Assembly (NCBI RefSeq): GCF_016859125.1 | Contig: NZ_CP069338.1 | Location: forward strand, 8,311,501-8,375,500 | Direction: 5' to 3' | Source: Archangium violaceum | Lineage (GTDB): Bacteria > Myxococcota > Myxococcia > Myxococcales > Myxococcaceae | Length of the DNA: 64,000 nucleotides | Shown here: piece by piece, positions 1-9,056 of the stretch | How the letters are laid out: every line of letters begins with the position of its first letter | Numbering within the stretch: the first letter of the stretch is position 1 | The notes under the pieces: model-generated | Told to the model about the DNA's origin: nothing | Database searches by the model: none | The model's input: the letters and a program-made list of their open reading frames with translations, nothing else | Translations under genes and position numbers: made by a program

Positions 1-537
1 TCGCGGCCCAGCAAGCGCGCCGCCGGAGGACTGGAGTCCCTGCGCGCCATCCCCTGGGTGTTCGCGTGGACGCAGAACCGCGCCATCCTGCCGGGCTGGT
101 ACGGCGTGGGCTCGGCGCTGGAGGAGTACGGATCGAGGCCCGAGGGGCTCGCACTGCTCAAGCGCATGTACCGCCAGTGGCCCTTCTTCCACACCGTCAT
201 CGACAACGTGGCCATGGTGCTGGCGAAGTCGGACATGGCCATCGCCTCCCGGTACGCGGCGCTGGCGCCGGAGTCCACGCGCCCGCTGTGGGAGCGCATC
301 CGCGCCGAGTACTCGCGCACCCGCCGTTGGGTGAAGCGGGTGACGGGCGAGTCGCGCCTCCTGGAGGGCAACGCGCAACTGCGGCAGAGCATCGCGCTGC
401 GCAATCCCTACGTGGACCCCATGTCCTTCCTCCAGGTGGAGCTGATGCGGCGCAAGCGGGCAGGGGAGGCGAACTGCGATCGCTCGCTGCTGCTCACGCT
501 GAGCGGCATCGCCGCGGGCATGCGCAACACCGGGTGA
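1..537 (+). CDS. ppc: Phosphoenolpyruvate carboxylase, C-terminal part (partial)
   Basis: The frame is open from base 1 and ends at a TGA at 535-537, so only the last 178 residues are in the window. PEP carboxylase adds bicarbonate to phosphoenolpyruvate to make oxaloacetate, an anaplerotic cytoplasmic reaction. The recognisable elements are SRPSKR near the window edge, the AIPWVFAWTQNR segment, LPGWYGVG, and the closing LRNPYVDP and MRNTG tail that is the conserved end of this family. The upstream two thirds of the enzyme lie outside the window. The next gene is on the opposite strand after about 55 bases. Confidence 0.95.
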   Translation, partial: SRPSKRAAGGLESLRAIPWVFAWTQNRAILPGWYGVGSALEEYGSRPEGLALLKRMYRQWPFFHTVIDNVAMVLAKSDMAIASRYAALAPESTRPLWERIRAEYSRTRRWVKRVTGESRLLEGNAQLRQSIALRNPYVDPMSFLQVELMRRKRAGEANCDRSLLLTLSGIAAGMRNTG

Positions 538-591
538 GCCGTATCCCGGTCCGTTCTCGGTGCGAGGGGGCTGCGTCGTCTCTCCCCTCGC

Positions 592-2286
592 TCAGTCGGA
601 GTATCCGTTCGCGCGAGAGACGGGAGCACTGGTGCTGGAGATGGCCAGGGCCTTTCCCTTCTCCGGCAGGGGATGCATCGAGAAGCCGAACGCCTCCGGG
701 TTCGACTGGAAGGCGAGGAACTCCGCGTCCCGGGCGAATCGCGGGTGCTTGCGAAGCGCGTCATCCAGGAGGATCAGCCCGATCTCGTGCTTCCGGAGGA
801 ACTCTCCGAAGGGCTCCTGGCCGGCGTTCAAGTACACCCGGCGATAGCGAGGACCCAGGTAGGCGTCATATCCGCCCTGCGCCTCGATCATGCCGAGGCT
901 CTTCCCGGGTTCCAGCCGCTCCGTCAGACGGAGGGCCGCGATGGACCGCACCATTCGCAGGTGCTCATCCGTTCTTCCGGGTGATGCGCCGAGTGAGAGG
1001 TCCGGGGTGACCACCAAGAGCCCGAGTCCCAACAGCACGCCGAGTACCCGACCCACGGGCTCGCGCTCATCCCACGTTCCCAGGACGGAACCGAGTGTGG
1101 CCAGGACGGCCGCGACCATCACCCCCTGGATGATGAGGTAATGGGTCCGGGGTTGGATCAGGATGGCGGACAACACGATGGGGATTTCCACGAGCAACAG
1201 CATCCCGATGATGCGTTGGAGCCGTGGCTCCGCCATCGCCGCTCGGAAACGTCTCCACCGCCACGCCAGCAGCGCCATCTGCCAGCCCACGGCCACGAGC
1301 AACAGCAGGCGCCCCACACGCTCCACCGTCCACGCCCCGGCCACCGCCGAAGTGCCCCCATACCCCGCGAAGAAGAGACCCACGGAGACGACGAAGTAGC
1401 GCTTCAGGTTGACCCCGAGGTGCCAGAAGAACTCCCGCGGGTTGCTCCTGAGCGCGGCACCGACGCTGTCCACGTTCCCGAAGACGGAGTGGATCACCTG
1501 ATCGCATTCACCCCAGGCGTCGATGGGGAGCTGGGTGCGCGCGACGTAATTGACGGCGAAGTGCTGGCAGAAGGCATAGAACCGCCGGTTGCTCGTGTTG
1601 CCAAACGGGTTGCCCAACACCAGGAGCAGCACCAGCGTGATGAGCCCGAAACCCGCGACGAGGAACGCGGCTCGTGGGAGCGCGGCGCGGCCCTCGCCGA
1701 GCACCTTCCTGCCCACGAGGAACAGGAAGACGGCGGTGGTGAGGAGGAAGGCCACGAAGAACTCCGGGCGGGCGAAGGACGCCAGCAGCAGCCCCCCCGC
1801 CACCACGGCCCAGAAGCCCTCCTTCGACTCGACGAAGGAGGCGACGAGCCACACGGCCAGCAGGACGAGGAGGGCGAGGAGCGTCGGCCTCGGAAGGGTG
1901 TGGGGGGCCGCCGACAGCAGGTAGATGGCCGAGCCGAGGAGCGCGAGTGTCGGCCTCGCCCCCATTCTCCGCATGAAGGCGTAGGAGCCTCCCACCGTGA
2001 GCAGGAGCAGGAGCTTGTGGTTGGCGTAGTAGAGCGCCACCGGGTCCACCCAGACGCGGGACAGGGCGGAATACCAGATCGAGTACAGCGGCCCCCACTC
2101 CGCGTTGGGGAGGGAGCTCCAGGACAGAATGAGTCCCCGGCGCAGGTAGTCCGCCTCGTCCCACATGCCGAGGTCGAGGACCTGCTCGATAGCGTGAACC
2201 AGCTTCCAGGACGCGAGGAGCAGGACACCGAGGCATCCGACGTCCACGAGCAGGGGATACCGGGAGGGGAGTACGCGAGCCGCCAT
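592..2286 (-). CDS. Polytopic membrane protein, GT-C glycosyltransferase-like
   Basis: A 564-residue protein with about ten hydrophobic segments from residue 12 to about 430 and a soluble C-terminal tail of about 130 residues. An acidic MWDEADYLRRG motif follows the first transmembrane helix. An acidic pair in the first extracytoplasmic loop is typical of GT-C enzymes (PMT/ArnT/YkcB type), which transfer sugars from polyprenyl-phosphate donors at the outer face of the inner membrane. The assignment rests on this topology and motif only; no substrate can be read. It stands alone, in opposite orientation to ppc and separated by about 90 bases from the lipoprotein gene at 2373. Confidence 0.6.
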   Translation of the reverse strand: MAARVLPSRYPLLVDVGCLGVLLLASWKLVHAIEQVLDLGMWDEADYLRRGLILSWSSLPNAEWGPLYSIWYSALSRVWVDPVALYYANHKLLLLLTVGGSYAFMRRMGARPTLALLGSAIYLLSAAPHTLPRPTLLALLVLLAVWLVASFVESKEGFWAVVAGGLLLASFARPEFFVAFLLTTAVFLFLVGRKVLGEGRAALPRAAFLVAGFGLITLVLLLVLGNPFGNTSNRRFYAFCQHFAVNYVARTQLPIDAWGECDQVIHSVFGNVDSVGAALRSNPREFFWHLGVNLKRYFVVSVGLFFAGYGGTSAVAGAWTVERVGRLLLLVAVGWQMALLAWRWRRFRAAMAEPRLQRIIGMLLLVEIPIVLSAILIQPRTHYLIIQGVMVAAVLATLGSVLGTWDEREPVGRVLGVLLGLGLLVVTPDLSLGASPGRTDEHLRMVRSIAALRLTERLEPGKSLGMIEAQGGYDAYLGPRYRRVYLNAGQEPFGEFLRKHEIGLILLDDALRKHPRFARDAEFLAFQSNPEAFGFSMHPLPEKGKALAISSTSAPVSRANGYSD

Positions 2287-2372
2287 GGCGGCGCGAGGGC
2301 TAGCAGGGCCCTCTTCCCGGTTCTACCCGCTCCACGGAAGGAATGTCCTGGAGCGTACTCGCGAGGCGCTCT

Positions 2373-3494
2373 TCAGGGCTTGGGTAGCCGCTCTCTCTCG
2401 CGTGGGGTCATTTCATGGCGCAGCACGCGCAAGGAGGTCGGCGTCCATGCGATCTCGTACAGCCGCCCCTGCTCGTCGATGAAGGACTGGTTCAGGAGCT
2501 GCACCACGAAGTCCTGCCCTGCCTGCCCTCGAACCCGATTCGCCGGAAGCGGGCTGGAGCCGAGCGGGAGCACCTCTCCCGTCTTCCGAGCGAAGAAGAA
2601 CGCCTTGCCCGTGCGCTCCTGCTGGTACCACTCACCCTCCGGCGGGCGAGTGTAGGAGGCGCGCTGCTCCACTCCAAAGATGTCTCCCCGGCCGGGGATG
2701 CCGATGAGGCCTGGCCCTGGAGCTCCCGCGGCCTTGATAGCCGCGTGGGTGCCATCCGAGATGCGCAGGAAGCGGGCCGATGGGCTGGAGGGCGCCTCCA
2801 ACACTCCACCGTCCACCCGGATGATCTGACGCCCCCACGTCGAGCCCGTCAGGGTCCGCCTCTTACCCTCCTGGTAGAGGACCCAGGTGGCGGCGGTGCC
2901 TTCACCCCGCTCGAGGTTGAGCACGGACTCGCCCTCGATGAACGCGGTGCCGTCATATTGAAAGCCCGGCAGTTCCTTCACGGACGTGAGCTCGCCCTTG
3001 GGGGAGACTCCCACCAGGACGAAGTCCTCCATCTTCATGGCCGACGCATTGAAGCGCCGCGAGGCGAGGAGCCGCAGCGTGCCATGGGCGTCGACGGAAG
3101 CCGTGGCGACCAGGAATTCTCCAGGAGCCGTCAACCCGAGTCTCGCGACCAGGTCGTACACCCCGAGCCGGTGCCCCGAGAGATCGTACGCCAGCAGGCG
3201 CAGGGTCCGGTCGTCCGGGCCTCGATCGAAGAGCCACAGTCCCTGGGGATGGAGAACGGGGAGCGGGCGCCGGGCATCCTCCGGACCGAGATCGTCCTGA
3301 ACGAAGGTCAACCCTTCCTTGGCCAGGGTCAGGGAGAAGAGCTGCGTGGGTTCTTCATAAAGCTTGTTGGGCACAAGGGCCTCGCGTGCCTTCGGAGCAG
3401 GCGGCTGCTTGGGTTTTCCCTCGGAGTTTCCGGTGAAGGGGGGACATGCGGTGAGCGCGAAGACCATCACCCCGAGCGACAAAGAGCGTCTCAT
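2373..3494 (-). CDS. Predicted lipoprotein, coupled to the NlpC/P60-like gene
   Basis: The chosen start (ATG at 3494-3492) gives MRRSLSLGVMVFALTACPP, a short signal peptide with a lipobox LTAC, followed by a Pro/Lys-rich linker and about 330 residues of beta-rich sequence. A second possible start lies two codons upstream at 3500. The start overlaps the stop of the upstream hydrolase gene as ATGA, so translation is probably coupled. No family is recognised. A lipoprotein directly behind a candidate cell-wall hydrolase could be a periplasmic immunity or adaptor protein, but nothing in the sequence proves this. Confidence 0.7.
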   Translation of the reverse strand: MRRSLSLGVMVFALTACPPFTGNSEGKPKQPPAPKAREALVPNKLYEEPTQLFSLTLAKEGLTFVQDDLGPEDARRPLPVLHPQGLWLFDRGPDDRTLRLLAYDLSGHRLGVYDLVARLGLTAPGEFLVATASVDAHGTLRLLASRRFNASAMKMEDFVLVGVSPKGELTSVKELPGFQYDGTAFIEGESVLNLERGEGTAATWVLYQEGKRRTLTGSTWGRQIIRVDGGVLEAPSSPSARFLRISDGTHAAIKAAGAPGPGLIGIPGRGDIFGVEQRASYTRPPEGEWYQQERTGKAFFFARKTGEVLPLGSSPLPANRVRGQAGQDFVVQLLNQSFIDEQGRLYEIAWTPTSLRVLRHEMTPRERERLPKP

Positions 3495-5626
3495 CTCCAT
3501 ATGTAGGCCTTGCCGAGTTCCAGACCCTGCAGGGTTCGTCTCCAGTAGTGGAAGGGCATGCGGAGTGCCTTTCGGAGGAAGCGCTGGGTGTCGAGTGGAG
3601 CGGTGACACCGTTGGGGAGTTGATAGGTGTAGCTCCCGTATTCGTTGAAGACCTCGAAGGTGTTGTTGTTGTTCAAGACGTTCGGGCGCTCCTCCGCGCA
3701 CCACACGATGTGGCCGGTATTCGCGATGATGTCGCCCTGTCGGACCCAGTTCAGGGTGTCATCCGTCCCCGGATGGGGGATGGGGCGGGCGTAGGCGGTG
3801 GCGCCCACGAAGTCTCCCGAGCCGACGGTATCGAGCGGGACGCGGTTCGTATTGACGCGGATGGCCGACAGCAGCCCCTGGGGGACCACTCGCATGTTGT
3901 TGGACAACAGGGATTCAGTGATGCAGTTCTGGGTGAAGCCGCTGCAATCACATCCCGTGTGGTAGGGAATCTGGTTGTCGCCGGCCCAGCCATCCTCGGC
4001 CGACATACGGCCCACGCGGTGGCCTTGCTGGTACTCGTCCCAGGAAGCGATACGGCTCCGGTTGCCTTCACCATTCTCCGCGGGAGCGTGGGCGTTGTCC
4101 CGCAGCCGTGCGGCGTACGTCGCGGGCAGATCCTTGCAGCCGAAGCTGTAGGCCACACCGGCACCTCCGTGCGTCCCCGCGTTCTGCGCCAGGCTCTGGT
4201 CATCCAGGATCCGGCGCCCCGTGTTCATGCGTACCCAGCCGGTTCCCGCCGGATGGACGACCTGGGCCCAGTTGCCCTGGAGGGCGGGCGAGGGGAAGCA
4301 CTCCCCCGGCGTCAGGGTGAGCGGCCCCCCCTCCAGCGTCAGATCGGGAGCCTGGGGGGTGGGCTGTGCTTTCAGCGTCGTCTGCGCCGTGCACCGGAAG
4401 CACCAGGTGGTCGCCGCCTGATAGGGCAGGTGCGTGGTGCGGTGGAGCCAGAACGTGTTGTTGTTGATGTAGGAGTCGGCGACCCGGACCATCTCCTGCT
4501 TGAGCCGCTGGACCACCCCTTCATAGAGCTCCGCCAGCCCATCGATGGCGGCCGGCGCCGTATCTCGCCGTTCGCCAATCAGCAGGTGGCGATCGACGAC
4601 ACACCCCTGCGCCGTGTCCGGATCGAACGGCGCATATTGTTTGCGCAGGTAGTCCTCGAGCTCCTGGGACAGACCGATCTCCTGGAGGTCATAGGGGTAG
4701 TCTCCCTTCCCGTCGATGGTCGCGAAGTGCGTGAGATAGCTCCGCAGCACATCCCGGGTCCGCTCGCTGAAGACTCCGTCGAGCGGGATGAAATTGAAGG
4801 GTTGGATGGCCCGGTGCCGGGAGACGACCTCGTTGAGCATCTCCTGGAGCTCGACAATGCCCTCGTTTCGCGGGGTACGTGAGTTGGCTACGGGTTGGAA
4901 CACCCAGAGGTGCTCGGCGGCCTCCTGTGCCAACAGATCGTTCAGCTGTGTGGCCCGCTCGTTGCGGACGATGCGGAGCTCGAGCGCGACTTCCAGGGAG
5001 CTCACCTGCGCCAGGATACGGAGGGTCCGATCGGCCTCGGCCACCTCGGTCGAGGGGTGCTGGAGGGTGACCTCGGCCATGCCATGGGAATCCGTGGTCA
5101 CCGCGTCGTTGCCGGTGAGGGCTTCTTTCGCCGTTCCACTCGCGTCGAGGAAGCGGAGCGCCGCGCTTCCCCGCTCGCGTGACCACTCCACGCGGATTCC
5201 CGAGGCGGGGCTGCCGTCATGGTTGAAGGCGAGGAGGGTCAGTCGCCGGCGTGCGACGAATTGTCCTCCCGCCGCCGCGGTCGCGATGTCGATGTAGAAG
5301 AGATTCTCGAGGGCGGCGAAGCACTGCTCGGGAGGAAGGGTGGGGGGCGCTACGTCGGCGGCGCTATATCCCGGGAGCAGGTCGCGCAGCAGCCTTCGCC
5401 CGCTCTCATCGGCTGTCGTGTCGTCGACGTAGAAGTAACGCGCGGAGTCGCTGGTGGCCGCTTGGGGCTCCGCGGCGGTGCTGTAACCCGGAAGCAGCCG
5501 TTGGAGTTGCCTCGCGCCGGATTGGAATACGGTGTCACGGCTCCTCGGATAGAGGAACAACCACACCGCGGGGGCGAGCTGAACGTAATTGCTGACAGTC
5601 TCTCCGGGAGCGACCTGGAAGAACAT
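3491..5626 (-). CDS. NlpC/P60-like cysteine hydrolase, multidomain, effector-like
   Basis: A 711-residue protein without a signal peptide. Residues about 125-225 look like an Ig-like or Big-type fold (RRRLTLLAFNHDG onward). Residues about 240-300 resemble a peptidoglycan-binding helical module (LQEMLNEV, PLDGVFSERTRD). The C-terminal third holds a GCDCSGFTQN motif with the probable nucleophile Cys561 and a TGHIVW motif with His639, the Cys/His arrangement of NlpC/P60 and CHAP amidases or endopeptidases. Lack of a leader, together with the LysM/PG-binding gene 17 bases upstream and a coupled lipoprotein gene downstream, fits an exported effector of a contractile or type VI apparatus. No VgrG, PAAR or sheath gene is in the window, so delivery is inference. 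Confidence 0.65.
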   Translation of the reverse strand: MFFQVAPGETVSNYVQLAPAVWLFLYPRSRDTVFQSGARQLQRLLPGYSTAAEPQAATSDSARYFYVDDTTADESGRRLLRDLLPGYSAADVAPPTLPPEQCFAALENLFYIDIATAAAGGQFVARRRLTLLAFNHDGSPASGIRVEWSRERGSAALRFLDASGTAKEALTGNDAVTTDSHGMAEVTLQHPSTEVAEADRTLRILAQVSSLEVALELRIVRNERATQLNDLLAQEAAEHLWVFQPVANSRTPRNEGIVELQEMLNEVVSRHRAIQPFNFIPLDGVFSERTRDVLRSYLTHFATIDGKGDYPYDLQEIGLSQELEDYLRKQYAPFDPDTAQGCVVDRHLLIGERRDTAPAAIDGLAELYEGVVQRLKQEMVRVADSYINNNTFWLHRTTHLPYQAATTWCFRCTAQTTLKAQPTPQAPDLTLEGGPLTLTPGECFPSPALQGNWAQVVHPAGTGWVRMNTGRRILDDQSLAQNAGTHGGAGVAYSFGCKDLPATYAARLRDNAHAPAENGEGNRSRIASWDEYQQGHRVGRMSAEDGWAGDNQIPYHTGCDCSGFTQNCITESLLSNNMRVVPQGLLSAIRVNTNRVPLDTVGSGDFVGATAYARPIPHPGTDDTLNWVRQGDIIANTGHIVWCAEERPNVLNNNNTFEVFNEYGSYTYQLPNGVTAPLDTQRFLRKALRMPFHYWRRTLQGLELGKAYIWR

Positions 5627-5643
5627 GAAGCCTCCGTGGGGTA

Positions 5644-6285
5644 TCAGCAGCCGAATCGTTCCGTGAGCTTCTGGCGCGTGGCGGAGTCGAGCTCACCCGT
5701 GACCTCCAGGCCCTGCACGCGCTGGAAGGCGCTCAGCGCGGCCGCAGTACGTGGACCCATCTTCCCGTCCACGGGTCCGGGGTTGAAGCCGAGGTTCCGC
5801 AGACGCATCTGGGCTCCGGATATCCCCCCGTCGTCCGTGTGCTCCATGGGGTTCAACTCCCCCACCGCCAGCTCCATCGTTCGTCCACGGATGACGAGCT
5901 TGCACCGCGTGGCATCGCCAATCTCCTCGTCCAGCAGCCCGTCCTGATTGGTCTTCCCCGACTTCTCTCGCCCCCGCACGATCAGGACGTAGTCCGTATT
6001 GGCCAGCACCGTGCCGTCATGGTCGCGCACGCCCACGCGAAGCCGGCGGGGGCTCCGCTTCAAGGTGAAGACGTGGGTTGCCCCTGCCTTGGCGCTCACC
6101 GTCTTCGCCTTCAAGGGCGGTATGTGGATCTGGTCTCCCGGATAGAGGAGGTGGGGATTCGGCCGGAGGCGGCGGAACTCCTCGTTGTCCGGGTGCTCGT
6201 AGATCGTACGCCAGTCCGAGAAGCCGTGGGACCAGGCGATGGTGGACAGGCACTCGCCCTGTTTCACCGTATGGACCTTCGACAT
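5644..6285 (-). CDS. LysM and peptidoglycan-binding domain protein
   Basis: A 213-residue protein. Residues 3-54 form a LysM module (HTVKQGECLSTIAW to LLYPGDQIHIP). A central beta-rich segment at about 65-135 follows. The C-terminal 60 residues are a peptidoglycan-binding type 1 domain (AQMRLRNLGF, GPVDGKMGPRTAAALSAFQ). There is no signal peptide, although both end domains normally bind murein. Such leaderless LysM/PG-binding proteins often sit beside type VI or phage-tail-like effectors (established context knowledge). It is the first gene of a three-gene set with the NlpC/P60-like protein and the lipoprotein. Confidence 0.8.
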   Translation of the reverse strand: MSKVHTVKQGECLSTIAWSHGFSDWRTIYEHPDNEEFRRLRPNPHLLYPGDQIHIPPLKAKTVSAKAGATHVFTLKRSPRRLRVGVRDHDGTVLANTDYVLIVRGREKSGKTNQDGLLDEEIGDATRCKLVIRGRTMELAVGELNPMEHTDDGGISGAQMRLRNLGFNPGPVDGKMGPRTAAALSAFQRVQGLEVTGELDSATRQKLTERFGC

Positions 6286-6376
6286 TCTTCACCCCCCGCG
6301 AAGGACTCCATCATACCCGCCACACTCCGCTCCCTCCAGCGGAAGCGCTCCGTGGCTCCTTCGAGGAGGCGCCCGC

Positions 6377-7552
6377 TCAGGCCGCCGGACGCCGCAGCCC
6401 GGCGAATCCCAGCACCAGCAACCCCGTGAGCGCCATGCCTCCGCCCACGACGCAGACGCCGATCCATCCCCAGTGGCTCCAGGCCATGCTGCCCAGCCAC
6501 GCTCCCGAGGCGCCTCCCGCGAAGTACGTCACCATGTAGACGGTGTTGAGCCGGTTGCGCGCCTCGGGGCGCAGCGCGTAGACGCGCGCCTGGTTGGCGA
6601 TCTGATTGGCCTGTGCTCCCAGGTCCAGCAGGATGACGCCGAGCCCGATGCCCCACAGCGAGTGGCCGAGCAGCCCGAGCACGATGAAGGAGAGGAACAG
6701 CACGCCGACGGCGAGCATGTTGATGCGCCGATCTCCACGCACGTCGGCGTAGCGGCCCACCAGCGGCGCGGCGACGGCTCCGGCCACGCCCACCACGCCG
6801 AACAACCCCGCCACCTGCGGGCCGTAGTGCTCCGGCATCGACTGGAGATAGAGCGCCAGCGTGGCCCAGAAGGCACTGAAGCTCCCGAAGGTGAGCGCGC
6901 CCAGCAGCGAGTGCAGCCGCAGCAGGGGCTCCTCACGCACCAGGCTCCCCAATGAGCGCAGCAGGGCCGGGTAGGGCAGGGTGGAGCTCGCGGCCTGGCT
7001 CGGCAGCGTGAGCCGCAGCACCACCACCAGGAGCAGCATCAGCGCCGCGGCGATCCAGAACATGGCGCGCCAGCCGAACCGCACCCCGAGCAGGCCCGCG
7101 GCGGTGCGCGACAGGAGGATGCCGATGAGCAGCCCGCTCATCACCGTGCCCACCACGCGTCCCCGCTGGGTCTCGGGCGCGAGGTGCGCGGCGAGTGGCA
7201 CCAGCAACTGGGGCACCACCGTCGTCACGCCCACCACGCCGCTGGCGATCACCATCCACGGCATGTTGGGCGCGAGCGCCACGGCCATGAGCGCGAGGCT
7301 CACCAGCGCGGTCATGACGACGATAGTGCGCCGCCGCTCGAGGCTATCCCCAAGCGGGACGATGAACAGCAATCCCAGGGCATAGCCCACCTGGGAAAAG
7401 GCGGGGATGAGCCCCAGGGCCCGATCGGAGGCCTGGAACGTCCGTCCGATCTCTCCGAGCAGCGGCTGGTGGTAGTACAGGTTCGCGACGGAGAGGCCCG
7501 CGGCGGCCGCCATCAGCCACACGAGCCCCGGACGCAATCGATGAGAGTCCAC
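6377..7552 (-). CDS. MFS transporter
   Basis: A 391-residue protein with about twelve hydrophobic helices and a loop 2-3 segment FIVPLGDSLERRRTI that matches the MFS signature (G-x-x-x-D-R-x-G-R-R type, here GDSLERRR). Family members of this length are proton-driven efflux carriers of the DHA1 group; the substrate cannot be read. The start at 7552 gives a cytoplasmic N-terminus MDSHRLRPGLVW before the first helix. The gene is probably monocistronic: the preceding lipoprotein gene is followed by a hairpin at 7558-7604. Confidence 0.85.
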   Translation of the reverse strand: MDSHRLRPGLVWLMAAAAGLSVANLYYHQPLLGEIGRTFQASDRALGLIPAFSQVGYALGLLFIVPLGDSLERRRTIVVMTALVSLALMAVALAPNMPWMVIASGVVGVTTVVPQLLVPLAAHLAPETQRGRVVGTVMSGLLIGILLSRTAAGLLGVRFGWRAMFWIAAALMLLLVVVLRLTLPSQAASSTLPYPALLRSLGSLVREEPLLRLHSLLGALTFGSFSAFWATLALYLQSMPEHYGPQVAGLFGVVGVAGAVAAPLVGRYADVRGDRRINMLAVGVLFLSFIVLGLLGHSLWGIGLGVILLDLGAQANQIANQARVYALRPEARNRLNTVYMVTYFAGGASGAWLGSMAWSHWGWIGVCVVGGGMALTGLLVLGFAGLRRPAA

Positions 7553-7557
7553 GCGGG

Positions 7558-7604
7558 CCCCTTACATTCCGGACCCATGCTCAACAAGCCCGGAGTGTAG
7601 GGGG
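7558..7604 (-). terminator. Imperfect hairpin between lipoprotein and MFS genes
   Basis: Arms of about 14 bases (7590-7604 and 7558-7572, CCCCTACACTCCGG against its near complement) with one bulge and one mismatch flank a loop of about 17 bases. It lies just after the stop of the minus-strand lipoprotein gene and ends 6 bases before the MFS start codon. It could terminate the upstream gene or act in the 5' leader of the MFS gene. There is no U-run. Confidence 0.35.
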
Positions 7605-7628
7605 CGCGGCCTCCGTCGGGCCTCGCGA

Positions 7629-8513
7629 CTACCGCACGCAGGCCCCCACTCCCGCGAAGTCCTGCAGCGGCTCGCAGCGTCCGCTCGCGCAGCCGGGCTC
7701 TCCCGATGGAGCGCGGCACAGCTTGCGGCACACCAGTCCCGCTCCGTCCTTCACGCACGCGCTCCCGGGCTTGCAGTCGTTCGAGTACGCGCAGGGCGAC
7801 CCGTCCTCCACCGTGCCCGCCGTCACGCACACCGCGCCGCTCCCGGGCGTGGGATAGCACCCCAGCGAGCTCGCGCAGCCCTGCGCCAGCGGATCGCACC
7901 CAGACCCCGCTTCCCCACAGACCCTCGGCAATTCATCCGAGCCCGTGAAGCGCAGCACCTCGACGCAGGCTCGCGGTGCCGTGCACTGCTCGTTCCCGTA
8001 GCAGAACTTCTGGCACGTGAACGTGGTGCCCCCGTCCGGCCCCGTCTGATCCGTGCAGTACAGCCCCGCCTTGCACGTGTCGTAGAAGATGTCGCCCCCT
8101 GGCTGCGTGGTGCTCTCGCAGGCCCCGCCCTCCGTCACCGTCCCGTCCGGCACGCAGCGGCGCGTCGTCTCGCTCCCCTGGCGCACGTAGGTGCACTTGT
8201 TGCCCGCGGGGCAGTTCTGCGCCACCAGATCGCACTCACCGGGGAAGCAGCGGTTTCCCTGACCACCTCCCTCCAGCAGGCCTCGCAAGCAGAGCTCGTC
8301 CGCGGCACAGCCCTGCTGACGCGCCACGTCGCAGACCTGTGGCGTCTCGCCCCCAGCCCCATCCGGTGTCGTCCCTCCGCCTCCATCACGCCCACCGTTG
8401 GAGAGCCCCGAGTCGCTCCCCGCGTCCCCCGTGTTGCCGTTGCCGTTGCGGCACGCTCCAACCATCAGCCCCACGACGAGGACACTGCTCACTAGAAGAA
8501 CATTCGCCCGCAT
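7629..8513 (-). CDS. Cys-rich lipoprotein
   Basis: The ATG at 8513 gives MRANVLLVSSVLVVGLMVG followed by ACRN, a lipoprotein signal with lipobox VGAC; an ATG six codons upstream is less apt. A Gly/Asp/Ser-rich linker (about residues 22-55) leads into some 230 residues with about 25 cysteines in irregular disulfide-type spacing. Such low-complexity-plus-Cys-rich surface lipoproteins are common and mostly uncharacterised in myxobacteria. It has no operon partner. Function unknown. Confidence 0.8.
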   Translation of the reverse strand: MRANVLLVSSVLVVGLMVGACRNGNGNTGDAGSDSGLSNGGRDGGGGTTPDGAGGETPQVCDVARQQGCAADELCLRGLLEGGGQGNRCFPGECDLVAQNCPAGNKCTYVRQGSETTRRCVPDGTVTEGGACESTTQPGGDIFYDTCKAGLYCTDQTGPDGGTTFTCQKFCYGNEQCTAPRACVEVLRFTGSDELPRVCGEAGSGCDPLAQGCASSLGCYPTPGSGAVCVTAGTVEDGSPCAYSNDCKPGSACVKDGAGLVCRKLCRAPSGEPGCASGRCEPLQDFAGVGACVR

Positions 8514-8657
8514 TCCTGTCCCCCACTGCATTCACGAACGGGACTAATAAGACGTTCGGGGAGAAACGGGCCCCCCTTGAACAGGACGTGGGTGACAGCG
8601 GACACTTGTGGCTGTCACGAAGTCCTTGAGAAACACTCCCGAGGGAAGCAAGTGCGC

Positions 8658-9020
8658 ATGACCATGAAGACGGCCGAAGCTGCGGAGTCCCCGGCGGTGA
8701 TGCAGGCCAACCGGAGGACTCACGAGAGGGTGACGGCGACTTTCGACGTGCGCTTCCAGGAAGCTCAGGATGCCGCGCGAGCGCTTCGCGCGTACTCGCT
8801 CAACCTGTCGGCGGGAGGGCTGTGCCTGCGCACGCGCCGCTCCTACGACGTGGGCTCGCGTGTGCGCCTTCAGATGACCGTGAGCGGTGAGGATTTCGAC
8901 CTCGAGGGCATCATCTCGTGGGTGCGTGATGATGCAGAGGCCATCGGCGTGCGCTTCGTCGACGTCTCCGAGGTGGACCAGGCCCGCCTGCAGCGCGTGG
9001 TGACGAGCTTCAAGCGCTGA
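8658..9020 (+). CDS. PilZ domain protein (predicted c-di-GMP binding)
   Basis: About 120 residues. A PilZ fold is indicated by RRTHERV near residue 17, which supplies the RxxxR ligand arginines, and by NLSAGGLCLRT, matching the D/NxSxxG motif, followed by GIISWVR and IGVRFVD strands. These motifs bind cyclic di-GMP in characterised members. An in-frame GTG at 8652 sits nearer to the GAGGGA purine run at 8641-8646 and is an alternative start. The gene stands alone and is followed by a strong bidirectional hairpin. Confidence 0.88.
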   Translation: MTMKTAEAAESPAVMQANRRTHERVTATFDVRFQEAQDAARALRAYSLNLSAGGLCLRTRRSYDVGSRVRLQMTVSGEDFDLEGIISWVRDDAEAIGVRFVDVSEVDQARLQRVVTSFKR

Positions 9021-9023
9021 AGA

Positions 9024-9046
9024 GGCGGGGCCATCATGGCCCCGCC
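9024..9046. terminator. Perfect hairpin between convergent genes
   Basis: A perfect 10-base inverted repeat GGCGGGGCCA / TGGCCCCGCC with a 3-base loop lies 3 bases after the PilZ gene stop and 10 bases before the 3' end of the minus-strand acetyltransferase gene. The position between convergent genes suggests a bidirectional terminator. There is no clear U-run on either side. Confidence 0.75.
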
Positions 9047-9056
9047 GGGTGGTGCG

